Assembly (NCBI RefSeq): GCF_009857745.1
Contig: NZ_WWEN01000001.1
Location: forward strand, 124,001 to 188,000
Origin: Thalassovita mangrovi
Lineage (GTDB): Bacteria > Pseudomonadota > Alphaproteobacteria > Rhodobacterales > Rhodobacteraceae
Direction of reading: 5' to 3'
Length of the DNA: 64,000 nucleotides
Positions 33,896 through 42,780 of this stretch are shown here, in pieces (positions within the stretch are counted from its first letter, which is position 1; every line of letters begins with the position of its first letter). The translations under genes were made by a program, and so were the position numbers. The notes below the pieces were generated by a model. The model worked only from the letters and a program-made list of their open reading frames with translations, did not search any database and was not told where the DNA came from.

Positions 33896-35283
33896 CCCTT
33901 GCCCCCGCTCAGCCTCTGGTGATGCAGCGCCGCCACCGCGCAAGACGCAAGCCGCGCCATGTCGTCATCGGCGCGGCTGTTGAGGATGATCGGCACCCGC
34001 GCGCCCAGCACCAGCCCGGCGCCCTCGGCATGGCTGATATAGGTCAGCTGCTTGGCCAGCATGTTGCCTGCATCCAGGTTGGGGACCACCAGAACCTCGG
34101 CCCGGCCCGCGACCGGCGATTTGATCCCCTTGGTGCGCGCGGCGGCCAGATCGACGGCGTTGTCCATCGCCAGCGGCCCTTCGACCAATCCGCCGGTGAT
34201 CTGGCCCCGGTCGGCCATTTTCGACAACAGCGCCGCATCGACCGAGGACGGCATGTCGGGGTTCACCGTTTCCACCGCCGACAGCACGCCGACCTTCGGT
34301 TCCTCGATCCCCAGTGACAGGGCCAGGTCGATGGCGTTCTGGCAGATATCCATCTTGGTCTTCAGGTCCGGCGCGATGTTGATCGCCGCATCGGTGACCA
34401 GCAAGGGATGCGACAGCCCTGGCACATCCATCACGAAGACATGGGTGAACCGGCGCCCGGCGCGCAATCCCGTTTCCTTGTCCAGGGCCGGGCGCAGCAG
34501 GTCATCGGTATGCAGATGCCCCTTCATCAGCGCCTGCGCGCGGCCCTCGTTGACAAGTTGCACGCACAGCCGCGCGGCGTCGCGGTGGTTCGGGGCGTCG
34601 ATCACCTCGACCCCGTCCAGCAACCGGCCCATTTCCGCCGCAACGGCGCGGATCTTTTCCGCGTCGCCCACCAGGATCGGGTCGATGATCGTGTGCTGAT
34701 GCGCCAACAAAGCGCCACCCAGCGAATTGGGCTCGTCGGGGCAGACCACGGCGGTTTTCAGCGCCGGCAAGGGTTCGGCCCGCGCCAGCAGCTTTTCGAA
34801 GTGGCGGTGGCGCTGCACGATCAGCCCGGGCAGGTCGTGGGTGTCGTAATGCAGCTTGTGATCGGGGGCTTCGATGCAGGCGGTGCCCTCGACCAGCTTC
34901 GCGCCGTCGGCGATCCGTTCGATGGTGGTGTCCATCACCACCCGCCGGGTCGCCGGATCGGCGGATTTCACCGTCACCCGGGCGCAAAGTTCTTCGCCCG
35001 CATGGGCGTGACCGAGGAATTTCAGGTCCTGGCTGTGATAGAGCGATCCCGCTCCGGGCAGGATATTGCCTAAAACGGCGGAAATCAGAGATCCCAGGAA
35101 CATCCCCGGCGCCAGCGCTTCGTTCTGACCGTCGCCATCGCCATCCTGATCGAACAGGTGCATTGGGTTGTGATTGCCCGACACGTTGGCAAAGACGATC
35201 AGGTCGTCCTGGGTGACCAGGCGGCGAATCTCGGCACTGTCGCCGGGCGAGAGTTCTTCGAATGTCTTGTTTTCAATACGCAT
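33892..35283 (-). CDS. pta: MaoC-like hydratase / phosphate acetyltransferase fusion
   Basis: A 463-residue fusion. Residues about 1-150 form a MaoC-type (R)-enoyl-CoA hydratase hot-dog domain (FANVSGNHNPMHLFD near 38-52 is its catalytic loop with Asn and His). Residues about 165-460 match phosphate acetyl/butyryltransferase (ITGGLVEGPLAMDNAVDLAA near 360-379). The combination is annotated as bifunctional enoyl-CoA hydratase/phosphate acetyltransferase in several alphaproteobacteria. With ackA it forms an acyl-CoA to acyl-phosphate to acid plus ATP route, and the first domain may hand over short acyl-CoAs. The upstream ATG at 35319 has no better ribosome binding site. Confidence 0.9.
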   Translation of the reverse strand: MRIENKTFEELSPGDSAEIRRLVTQDDLIVFANVSGNHNPMHLFDQDGDGDGQNEALAPGMFLGSLISAVLGNILPGAGSLYHSQDLKFLGHAHAGEELCARVTVKSADPATRRVVMDTTIERIADGAKLVEGTACIEAPDHKLHYDTHDLPGLIVQRHRHFEKLLARAEPLPALKTAVVCPDEPNSLGGALLAHQHTIIDPILVGDAEKIRAVAAEMGRLLDGVEVIDAPNHRDAARLCVQLVNEGRAQALMKGHLHTDDLLRPALDKETGLRAGRRFTHVFVMDVPGLSHPLLVTDAAINIAPDLKTKMDICQNAIDLALSLGIEEPKVGVLSAVETVNPDMPSSVDAALLSKMADRGQITGGLVEGPLAMDNAVDLAAARTKGIKSPVAGRAEVLVVPNLDAGNMLAKQLTYISHAEGAGLVLGARVPIILNSRADDDMARLASCAVAALHHQRLSGGKG

Positions 35284-35623
35284 CTGTTTCGGCTCATTGT
35301 TTCCGTACCGAACTGGCACAGGCGGTTATCAGGACTATGACAGGCGCGCCGGAGGCAGGCAAAGCCTGTCTGATATGAGAGAGCGAAAAGATGCGACATA
35401 AACCTTTTAAACCTTATGTATGGTATACCGTGGGATACCCAGTCCTGTCCGCTGATATACGCATCGCGAATGATCATCCGGAAGGGGCAAATAGGAATAT
35501 GTAATATGTCAATTAAAATAATGTTTTACAGACAAACTCTGTTTTGCGTATGGTTCTAAAAAAGCGGTGCCTACTCGGTTGGGTTGAGCGCCTAAAAGGG
35601 CAGTGTTGCGTGAAAGCGCGTAA
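35284..35623. other. AT-rich intergenic region without a supported gene
   Basis: This gap upstream of pta has distinctly lower GC than its surroundings. It holds a GACAGGC/GCCTGTC hairpin (about 35340-35371) and a GGTATACCG-TGGGATACC repeat (about 35422-35439). Only very short frames occur (for example 35550-35648, 32 codons) and none looks like a protein. It includes the promoter of pta and perhaps lost 5' sequence of the following kinase gene. Confidence 0.5.
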
Positions 35624-35857
35624 GCGGGAGACAGCGATATCAGTTTAGATTGCTTCTTTTTAAAGGATTCCGATCTGACCTTTGTCGCTGGCAATTCGCC
35701 ATTTGCCAAACTGATCGGACTGAGGACAGCAGGGCAGATTGCCGGGCTGAGTAACGGTGACATTCCGCGGCGGGATATCGCGGAATTCGAAGCAGAACAC
35801 GATCGCCGGGTCGTCGACACCCGGCAGCCGGTCAGGAATGTCGATTTCGAACTGACC

Positions 35858-38101
35858 GTGACGCAGGGAATCCATGCGATCTTCAAGGTCAGCAAGGTTC
35901 CGATCTTCGACGCAGACGGAAATTTCGACGGGATTCTGACCAATTACAAGGATATCTCGGCCGAAAAGGGCTATCGCAGCAAATTCTACCGTGTGTTGCG
36001 GGAATTGCAGATCATCGAAACGGTGGCCAGCATCGCCAACAGCGCCGATAATTCGGACGAGGCATTCGAAAAATCCATCACGATCATGGCCAAGTATATG
36101 AATTGGCCGATCGGGTCTTTGGTGCGGGTGCGCAAGGATGGCGAAAAGGTTTCGCTGGTGCCGACCGGGCATATCTATATCTCGGACGAGGAAAAGTTCG
36201 GCTATTTCCGCGAATTGACCCAGGGGAAGGTTTTCGAACAAGACGCCGGATTGCTGGGCATGTGCTATGACCGCGGCGTGCCGCAATGGTTCGAAAACAT
36301 CTATGAACTCGGCGATCTGGTCATCCAGCGCGATATGGGAAAGCGGGTCCTGTTTTCGGCGCTCATCGTGCCGGTCTATGTCGGAACCGAAATCGTCGCC
36401 ATGCTGGAATTCTATTCCGACCAGATCGAACCGCGCGATATTTACAAATTCGACCTGATGCACCGGCTGGGGGTGCAGCTGGGCCGCGTCGCCGAACGCG
36501 AAAAGACCGCCGAGGCGCTGTTGCAAAAACGCGCCGCCGAGGCGGCGAATGCCGCGAAATCGGTGTTCCTGGCCAATATGAGCCACGAAATCCGAACTCC
36601 GATGAACGGCGTTCTGGGGATGATCGAATTGCTGGGCCGCAGCGATCTGAACGATCAGCAGATGCGGATGCTCGACACGATCCGGGATTCTTCTTTCTTC
36701 CTGCTGGGGATCATCGACGACATCCTAGACGCCGCCAAGATCGAGGCGGGGCAGCTGAAGATCGAAAAGACCGATTTCGTGCTGCTTGAAGCGATCGAAA
36801 ACACCGCCGAAACGCTGGCGGTGCAGGCGCAGAACAGCAATGTCAAATTCGTCATCGGGGTGGAGCCGGGCCTGCCGGAACTGGTGCGCAGCGATCCGAT
36901 CCGGCTGCGGCAGATCCTGCTGAACCTGCTCAGCAACGCGATCAAGTTTTCCAAGCGCGAAGAGGGCGCCCAGGGCTTTGTCGAGCTCAATATCGCCCCG
37001 GTCAAAGGGCGCGACGAGGTCTGCCTGCGGGTGCGCGACGACGGCATCGGTATGTCCGCGGAAACGCTGGAGCGGATTTTCAAACCCTTCCAGCAGGGCG
37101 AGGATTCGACCACCCGCCGCTTCGGCGGCACCGGGCTGGGCCTGGTGATCGTGCAAAGCCTGGTCAAGCTCCTGGGCGGCACGATGGAGGTGGAAAGCGC
37201 GCCGGGGCAGGGATCGACCTTCACCGTCACCCTGCCGATGGAACCGGTCAAAGGGGCCGGATCGCTGTCGCTGAGCCCGATCGATGGCGTCCACCTGGTG
37301 ATGATGGATACCCTGCTGAATGCCAGCAGCAGCACGCGGAATTTCCTGGAACAGCGCGCCGGAAGCCTGAAAATGGTGCCGGATCAGGCCGAATTGGCCA
37401 GGATCGCCGAAACGGCGACGAAGGACACGGTGATCTTCCTGTCCTTCCCGACCCAGGAAGAAAGTGCCGCGGTGGAAGGGACGCTGCGCCAGGTCAATCC
37501 CGACTGCAAGGTGATCCTGCTCGACGCGACCCGCGAACGGACCAAGGGGCTGGTCAACGACTCGCTTTACGTGTCCTACCGCTTTCCGATCCATGTCAGC
37601 GACATCCTGCGCGGGGCGGCGCTGCTGACCGGGCGGATCGAAAAACCGCGCCGCCCCGCGGATCAGGTTACCAACCCGCTGCTGGCGGCAGAAGGCAACG
37701 GCGCGCCGGTTCTGATCGTGGACGATAACGAACTGAACCTGGTCGTGCTGTCGAAACAGATGGAATTGCTGGGCTATAGCTGCGAAACGGCGGTGAACGG
37801 GATTGATGCCTTCGAGAAATGGAAATCCGGCCAGCATCGCATGGTGCTGACCGATTGCCAGATGCCCGAGGCGGACGGGTTCGAACTGGCCCGCAACATC
37901 CGCGCCTTCGAGGCGCAGAATGGCCTGCCGCCGGTGCCGGTGATAGCGATTTCCGCCAGCGCCCTGGTGGAAGAGGCCAAGCGCAGCGTCGAGGTGGGAA
38001 TGAACGATTACCTGACCAAGCCGGTGCAGCTGCAGGATCTCAAGCGGGTTCTGGACAAGTGGGGCATGAATTTCACGCCCCAACAGGAAAGGGCCCTGTA
38101 A
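35858..38101 (+). CDS. Hybrid histidine kinase (PAS-GAF-HisKA-HATPase-REC)
   Basis: A cytoplasmic sensor kinase of 747 residues from the GTG at 35858. The same frame is open without a stop back to 35624, and those codons complete the PAS fold ([10 protein letters not shown] and [11 protein letters not shown] at about 35654-35725). No ATG, GTG or TTG lies in that stretch, so the true start is unclear. A GAF-like domain follows (about 50-215), then HisKA with [11 protein letters not shown] (His about 243), HATPase (about 345-465), a receiver-like domain that seems to lack the phospho-Asp site (475-590), and a full receiver LIVDDNELN...TDCQMPE (Asp about 665). There is no HPt domain, so a separate phosphotransfer protein such as ChpT may be the partner. 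The stop overlaps the glycosyltransferase start. Confidence 0.82.
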   Translation: MTQGIHAIFKVSKVPIFDADGNFDGILTNYKDISAEKGYRSKFYRVLRELQIIETVASIANSADNSDEAFEKSITIMAKYMNWPIGSLVRVRKDGEKVSLVPTGHIYISDEEKFGYFRELTQGKVFEQDAGLLGMCYDRGVPQWFENIYELGDLVIQRDMGKRVLFSALIVPVYVGTEIVAMLEFYSDQIEPRDIYKFDLMHRLGVQLGRVAEREKTAEALLQKRAAEAANAAKSVFLANMSHEIRTPMNGVLGMIELLGRSDLNDQQMRMLDTIRDSSFFLLGIIDDILDAAKIEAGQLKIEKTDFVLLEAIENTAETLAVQAQNSNVKFVIGVEPGLPELVRSDPIRLRQILLNLLSNAIKFSKREEGAQGFVELNIAPVKGRDEVCLRVRDDGIGMSAETLERIFKPFQQGEDSTTRRFGGTGLGLVIVQSLVKLLGGTMEVESAPGQGSTFTVTLPMEPVKGAGSLSLSPIDGVHLVMMDTLLNASSSTRNFLEQRAGSLKMVPDQAELARIAETATKDTVIFLSFPTQEESAAVEGTLRQVNPDCKVILLDATRERTKGLVNDSLYVSYRFPIHVSDILRGAALLTGRIEKPRRPADQVTNPLLAAEGNGAPVLIVDDNELNLVVLSKQMELLGYSCETAVNGIDAFEKWKSGQHRMVLTDCQMPEADGFELARNIRAFEAQNGLPPVPVIAISASALVEEAKRSVEVGMNDYLTKPVQLQDLKRVLDKWGMNFTPQQERAL

Positions 38102-38985
38102 TGCGGCTGGCTTTCGTCACCATGGTCTGGCGCGATTACTGGCTGCTGGACAAATGGGTGCAGCACAACGCGCAATATGTCGACCGAAGCAGCCTTTACG
38201 TGATCAATCACGGCGGCGATCCGAAGATCCACGACATCGCCCAGGGCTGCAACGTGATCGACATCCCGCGCGACGAGGTGACGATGGATCTGACCCGGCG
38301 CCGGTGGGACCTGCTGGGCGGGATCACCAACGGGTTGCTGGCCTTCTACGACCGGGTGGTCTGCACCGATGTGGACGAATTGATCGTCTGCCTGGGGCAG
38401 GGCGGTTTGCTGGATCACCTGGAAAAAAGCACCGCCGACACCCTGGCGCTGTCGCCGATCGGGTTGAACCTGATGCCTGTGGGCGAGGGCGACGTGAAGG
38501 ACGGCGTGCTGAAGGTCTATCCGCAAGCCCGGCTCAGCGCGAAATACACCAAGCCCTGCATCGTGCGCGACCGCGCGATCTGGACCGTGGGTGGGCATGG
38601 GCTGCAGCGGGGCAGGTTCACCATCGATCCCGAGTTGCTGCTGTTCCACCTGCATTACGTGACGCCCGATTACACCGAACGGATGGAGGAGCGGCGCCAG
38701 ATCGTGGAACAGTCGCGGGCGCATCAGGCCGAAACCCAGGATGGGCCGGAACCGGGCAAGCGCTATTGGATCAACTGGTCGCAATCGGAAATGATCCGCG
38801 ACAAGGAACTGGGCCTTTTTGAGCAATCGCAGGAGCTGCCGGTCGAGGGCGGCTTCGGGAAGGCCGCCGAATTGCTGCGCGCCGCGATCCGAACCGAAGG
38901 CAAGAAGACGGTGGTCGATCACGCGGCGATGAACAATCCGCCCTACAAGATCACGGTGCCCGAAACCCTGCGCCATCTGCTGTGA
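38101..38985 (+). CDS. Glycosyltransferase family 2-like protein
   Basis: A 294-residue protein starting [20 protein letters not shown], the pattern of the glycosyltransferase family 2 (Glyco_tranf_2_4) proteins common in Rhodobacterales. CTDVDELIV (about 90-98) has the DxD metal-nucleotide site. There is no signal peptide or membrane segment. The TAATG overlap with the hybrid kinase gene implies translational coupling, so a surface polysaccharide or glycan change may be part of the kinase output or its locus. Acceptor and sugar are unknown. Confidence 0.8.
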   Translation: MRLAFVTMVWRDYWLLDKWVQHNAQYVDRSSLYVINHGGDPKIHDIAQGCNVIDIPRDEVTMDLTRRRWDLLGGITNGLLAFYDRVVCTDVDELIVCLGQGGLLDHLEKSTADTLALSPIGLNLMPVGEGDVKDGVLKVYPQARLSAKYTKPCIVRDRAIWTVGGHGLQRGRFTIDPELLLFHLHYVTPDYTERMEERRQIVEQSRAHQAETQDGPEPGKRYWINWSQSEMIRDKELGLFEQSQELPVEGGFGKAAELLRAAIRTEGKKTVVDHAAMNNPPYKITVPETLRHLL

Positions 38986-39100
38986 CGCGGGGCGCGCGCC
39001 CGCGGCCAAGCCCCCGAAATACCCTGTTTGCGCTGCGAAAGCGGTGAAAATCGGCCATATTTGAATGCGATCCTGCCCGTTGGCAAAGACGAGGCACAAG

Positions 39101-39319
39101 ATGCATTTCCATCCGCAAGACCCGCTGCAGGCCCGCCATGGCCGGTTGTTCGAACTGATCCGACAGGAAAACCTGTCCAGCAAGAACCGCCGAAGACATG
39201 GCGAGGCGCCGCTTCACATTCCCCAGGCAATGGCGCTGTGCCGTGCGGCAGGTCAAAGCCTGCGCCCGGTGACATCAGCGGGGATTGGGCGGGAAAAGGC
39301 GCTTCGAAGCGCCTTGTGA
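39101..39319 (+). CDS. Doubtful small ORF in a hairpin-rich gap
   Basis: The gap 38986-39390 holds a 72-codon frame starting MHFHPQDPLQARHGRLFELI and ending in a strong hairpin (AAGGCGCTTCGAAGCGCCTT, 39297-39316). Two more hairpins follow (GACGCGATT/AATCGCGTC about 39342-39363, AAACCC/GGGTTT about 39364-39383). GAGGCACAAG lies before the ATG. No family was recognised. The frame may be a real small protein or chance coding next to terminators. The last hairpins can terminate rlmE transcripts from the other strand. Confidence 0.3.
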   Translation: MHFHPQDPLQARHGRLFELIRQENLSSKNRRRHGEAPLHIPQAMALCRAAGQSLRPVTSAGIGREKALRSAL

Positions 39320-39390
39320 AAGCGCCTTCGAAGGCGGTTGGGACGCGATTCCGAAATCGCGTCAAACCCGTTGCAATGGGTTTGTGCCGA

Positions 39391-40131
39391 TCACTCTTCC
39401 TCGTCGTCCTTCCGGCCGCCCCGGAACCCGGTGGCGATGACGAATTTTTCCGAACTGTCCGACCGCGATGCGGGCGGCTTCATGTTCACCACCTTGGTGA
39501 ATTTCTGCTTCAGCAGCTTCTGCAGCTCGCCCTCGGCGCCACCGGCCAGGACCTTGGCCACGAAAGTGCCGCCTTCTTCCAGCACGTCGAAGGCGAAATA
39601 GGCCGCCGCCTCGCACAAAGCGATGATGCGCAAATGGTCGGTCTGCTTGTGCCCAGAAGAGGCCGCCGCCATGTCCGACATCACCACGTCGGCCTTGCCT
39701 CCCAGCCATTCCTTGACCTTGATGTCGGCGTCGTCTTCCATGAAATCCAGCTGGTGGGTTTCCGCCCCGGCGATCGGTTCGACCTCCTGCAGGTCGACGC
39801 CGAGGATGGTGCCGATCTTCTTGCCCTTCTTTTCGCCAAGCGCGTTGACGCGCTTTACCGCCACCTGGCACCAGCCGCCGGGGGCGCAGCCCAAGTCGAC
39901 CACCCGCGCGCCGGGCACGAGGAAGCGGAACTTGTCGTCGATCTCAAGGATCTTGAAGGCGGCGCGGCCGCGATAGCCTTCGGCCTGGGCGCGTTTCACA
40001 TAGGGGTCGTTGAGCTGGCGCTGCAGCCACAGCGTCGAGCTGAGCTTGCGCCCGCGCGCGGTCTTTACCTTGACCGTCAGATCGCGCTGTCCGCGCCCCG
40101 ATGTGTTCTTCTTGCCTGGTTTCTTCGCCAT
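39391..40131 (-). CDS. rlmE: 23S rRNA 2'-O-ribose methyltransferase RlmE
   Basis: A 246-residue FtsJ/RrmJ family methyltransferase that modifies U2552 of 23S rRNA in the 50S A-site. The SAM motif is [15 protein letters not shown] (about 82-96), [20 protein letters not shown] (about 148-167) carries the catalytic Asp, and the catalytic Lys lies in [10 protein letters not shown] (about 197-206). There is a basic N-terminal extension ([14 protein letters not shown]) compared with the E. coli protein. It lies downstream of ppx on the same strand, 67 bases apart, a pairing often seen in alphaproteobacteria. Confidence 0.95.
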   Translation of the reverse strand: MAKKPGKKNTSGRGQRDLTVKVKTARGRKLSSTLWLQRQLNDPYVKRAQAEGYRGRAAFKILEIDDKFRFLVPGARVVDLGCAPGGWCQVAVKRVNALGEKKGKKIGTILGVDLQEVEPIAGAETHQLDFMEDDADIKVKEWLGGKADVVMSDMAAASSGHKQTDHLRIIALCEAAAYFAFDVLEEGGTFVAKVLAGGAEGELQKLLKQKFTKVVNMKPPASRSDSSEKFVIATGFRGGRKDDEEE

Positions 40132-40198
40132 TGCAGTATCTCCGTCACCCCGGGTTTCCGATAAATCCGGGGCGGTAAAATCGCGGTCTCAGATAGTC

Positions 40199-41311
40199 TC
40201 AGAACGGCCCGTCTTCAAGCACGCCGTCGGCGCTCATCTGGGCATAAAGCAGTCCTTCGCGCAGGCCGCGGTCGGCCACCGACAGCCGGTCGGTCGGCCA
40301 GCAGCGCAGCAAGGCCTGCAGAATCGCCGCGCCCGACATGATCAGCGCCTGCCGGTCCTGGCCGATGCGCGGGTCGCGCCGGCGCCCCTGCGGGCCCAGC
40401 ATCAGGTAGTTGCGGATCACCTTGTCGATCTGGTCCGAGGTCATCCGCAGCCCGTCCACCTTGGTCCGGTCATAGCGTTTCAGCCCCAGGTGCGACGCGG
40501 CCACCGTGGTGACGGTGCCGCTGGTGCCGACGATCTGGAACCCTTCGCGGGCCTGATCCTTGGCGTAGGGGGCGAATTCCGACAGGTTTTCCTCGAAGAA
40601 CCAGCTCATCAGCGCGAAGCGGGCGGAATCGTCGGTCACGTCGCGGAACTGATCGCGCAGCGTCGCCACACCCAGCGGCACGCTGATCCAGTCCACCACC
40701 TTGGCGGCGGGGAAGGGGCTGTCGCTGGGGTGGAACCCGGCATGCAGCCGCATGATCGCGCGCGGCCGGTCACGCATCGGCACCGAGGTCAGGTCGATCC
40801 AGACCAGTTCGGTCGACCCGCCGCCGATATCCACGACCAGCAACTGTTCGGTCTTGGTCGACACCAGCGGCGCGCAGGAAATAACCGCCAGCCGGGCTTC
40901 TTCCTCGGGTTGGATGATTTCCAGCTGCAGCCCGGTTTCGCGTTTCACACGGCGGATGAAGTCGCGCGAATTCTTCGCCCTCCGACAGGCTTCGGTCGCC
41001 ACCAGCCGCATATGCTTGACCTTGTGGCGTTTCAGCTTCTGCTGGCAGATGCGCAGGGCCTGGATGGTGCGCGTCATCGACGCCCGGCTCAACCGGCCGG
41101 TCGATTCCAATCCCGCGCCAAGCTGGACGGATTTGGAAAAACTGTCGACGACATGGAACTGGCTGCCCTTTGGCTGGGCAATCAGCATGCGGCAACTATT
41201 TGTCCCCAGATCCAGCGCGGCATAAAGCTCGGCGGTATCTGGCGGTTTCGGCGCGGGGCTCTCAACCGGTTTCGGGAATGCGCCCGCACCTCTGGGACGC
41301 TTGGGCGCCAT
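40199..41311 (-). CDS. ppx: Ppx/GppA phosphatase family protein
   Basis: A 370-residue exopolyphosphatase/guanosine pentaphosphatase of the ASKHA fold. ALDLGTNSCRMLIA (about 32-45) is the first phosphate loop and VVDIGGGSTEL (about 160-170) the second. It lacks the long C-terminal HD-like domain of E. coli Ppx, as is usual for the short alphaproteobacterial form. It degrades polyphosphate or pppGpp. GGAGGG lies before the chosen ATG. An upstream in-frame extension to 41416 is unlikely because it has no conserved character. Confidence 0.92.
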   Translation of the reverse strand: MAPKRPRGAGAFPKPVESPAPKPPDTAELYAALDLGTNSCRMLIAQPKGSQFHVVDSFSKSVQLGAGLESTGRLSRASMTRTIQALRICQQKLKRHKVKHMRLVATEACRRAKNSRDFIRRVKRETGLQLEIIQPEEEARLAVISCAPLVSTKTEQLLVVDIGGGSTELVWIDLTSVPMRDRPRAIMRLHAGFHPSDSPFPAAKVVDWISVPLGVATLRDQFRDVTDDSARFALMSWFFEENLSEFAPYAKDQAREGFQIVGTSGTVTTVAASHLGLKRYDRTKVDGLRMTSDQIDKVIRNYLMLGPQGRRRDPRIGQDRQALIMSGAAILQALLRCWPTDRLSVADRGLREGLLYAQMSADGVLEDGPF

Positions 41312-41514
41312 GACTACACGCCCTCCATTTCGAGTTACCCCTAAGGTAGTGACATCTTTGCCGCTGCGCAAGCGCCGCTGTCGGGAATCTGCGTTTGGCC
41401 CCGGGCCCGGGCCCATTTGGTCGTTCCCCGCTGCGGGAATGTCGAAATCCGTCCTCTTGTCGCAAATCGCCCGGTTTAAGCATGGGACAGGAGAACAGAG
41501 GAATCAGACCGACC

Positions 41515-41817
41515 ATGCCCGATGTGACCATAGTTTACTGGCGCGATATCCCGGCGCAGGTGATCGTCGGGAAGGGCCGCCGCGGCGCCAAGAAACCGCT
41601 GGCCGAACGGTTCGAACAGGCCATCGACCGCGCCGCGATGAAGGTTGGGGCGTCGGATACCGACGCTTACCTCGCCGAATGGCGCAAGGCCGCGCCTTAC
41701 GCGGTCGAAGGCGATCCGGTTGAGGTGGCCGAGGCTGAGGCGGCGCGGTTGGAGGCCGAATTCGACGCCGCCCGACTGAAGGCGCTGATCGACAACGAAG
41801 GATGGGACCGGGCGTGA
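41515..41817 (+). CDS. PF13769-type (virulence factor) small protein
   Basis: A 100-residue protein starting MPDVTIVYWRDIPAQVIVG. It matches the short family named 'virulence factor' in automatic annotation (PF13769), whose function is unknown. It heads a plus-strand cluster with methylenetetrahydrofolate reductase and a corrinoid methyltransferase, and this linkage is common in Rhodobacterales, so a role in one-carbon metabolism is more likely than virulence. AGGAATCAGACCGACC precedes the ATG. Confidence 0.8.
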   Translation: MPDVTIVYWRDIPAQVIVGKGRRGAKKPLAERFEQAIDRAAMKVGASDTDAYLAEWRKAAPYAVEGDPVEVAEAEAARLEAEFDAARLKALIDNEGWDRA

Positions 41818-41846
41818 GCCTGAGTGACAAGGTAAAGGAGGCCGTG

Positions 41847-42776
41847 ATGGCATTGCTGAATTTCCGCAGACGCGACGAGGAGCAGGCGCCGGTGAATGCC
41901 CAGGTGGAAGCCTTCCTGCAGGGTTATTCGATCGAGGTGATGCCGCGCACGGCCGCCAAGGTCGACGATTTCCGCGATCTGCTGCCCGAGGGCACCCGCG
42001 TCTACATCGCCCATATCGACGGCACCCCGATCGAGGAAATGGTCACGACCGCCGCGCGCTTGGCGCGGGACGGGTTCAACGTGATGCCGCATTTTCCGGC
42101 CCGGATCATCAAGGACGCCTCGACCTTGCACGACTGGATCGCCCGCTATCAGGGCGAAGCGGGGGTTAAACAGGGGCTCCTGCTGGCCGGTGGCGTGGCT
42201 GAACCGGTCGGCGATTTCCACTGCTCGATGCAGCTGCTGGAAACCGGGTTGTTCGACAAGGCCGGGTTCGACCGGCTGCACGTGGCGGGGCATCCCGAGG
42301 GCAATCGCGACATTGACCCCAATGGCGGCGACGAACAGGTGATGCAGGCGCTGCGCTGGAAACAGGCGTTCAACGAACGCACCGACGCGCAAATGGCGTT
42401 GGCGACGCAATTCTGTTTCGAAGCGCAACCGATCATCGACTGGGCCAACCGTCTGAGCGCCGAGGGCATCCACCTGCCGATCCATATCGGCATCGCCGGT
42501 CCTGCAAAACTGCAGACCCTGATCAAATTCGCCGTGGCCTGCGGCGTCGGTCCCTCGCTGAAGGTTTTGCAAAAACGCGCGATGGACGTGACCAAACTGG
42601 TGCTGCCCTACGAGCCGACCGAGGTGGTGGCGGAACTGGCCGCGCACAAGGCGGCGAACCCGGATTTCAACATCGAACATGTCCATTTCTTCCCGTTGGG
42701 CGGCATCAAGGCCAACGCCAACTGGGCCATCGAACAGGGCGGCGCCGCGGCGCGTCCCGCCAGCCAGCAAGGATAA
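41847..42776 (+). CDS. Methylenetetrahydrofolate reductase
   Basis: A 309-residue MetF-related flavoprotein reductase. The beta-alpha barrel strands include SIEVMPRTAAK (about 25-35), the PHFPARIIKD region (about 77-86) and GIAGPAKLQTLIKFA (about 214-228). It converts 5,10-methylene- to 5-methyl-tetrahydrofolate or the reverse. Sequence differs from classic MetF and fits the form encoded with corrinoid methyltransferases. AAAGGAGG lies six bases before this ATG, much better than the GTG at 41814 that overlaps the preceding gene. Next gene four bases on. Confidence 0.88.
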   Translation: MALLNFRRRDEEQAPVNAQVEAFLQGYSIEVMPRTAAKVDDFRDLLPEGTRVYIAHIDGTPIEEMVTTAARLARDGFNVMPHFPARIIKDASTLHDWIARYQGEAGVKQGLLLAGGVAEPVGDFHCSMQLLETGLFDKAGFDRLHVAGHPEGNRDIDPNGGDEQVMQALRWKQAFNERTDAQMALATQFCFEAQPIIDWANRLSAEGIHLPIHIGIAGPAKLQTLIKFAVACGVGPSLKVLQKRAMDVTKLVLPYEPTEVVAELAAHKAANPDFNIEHVHFFPLGGIKANANWAIEQGGAAARPASQQG

Positions 42777-42780
42777 CCAA

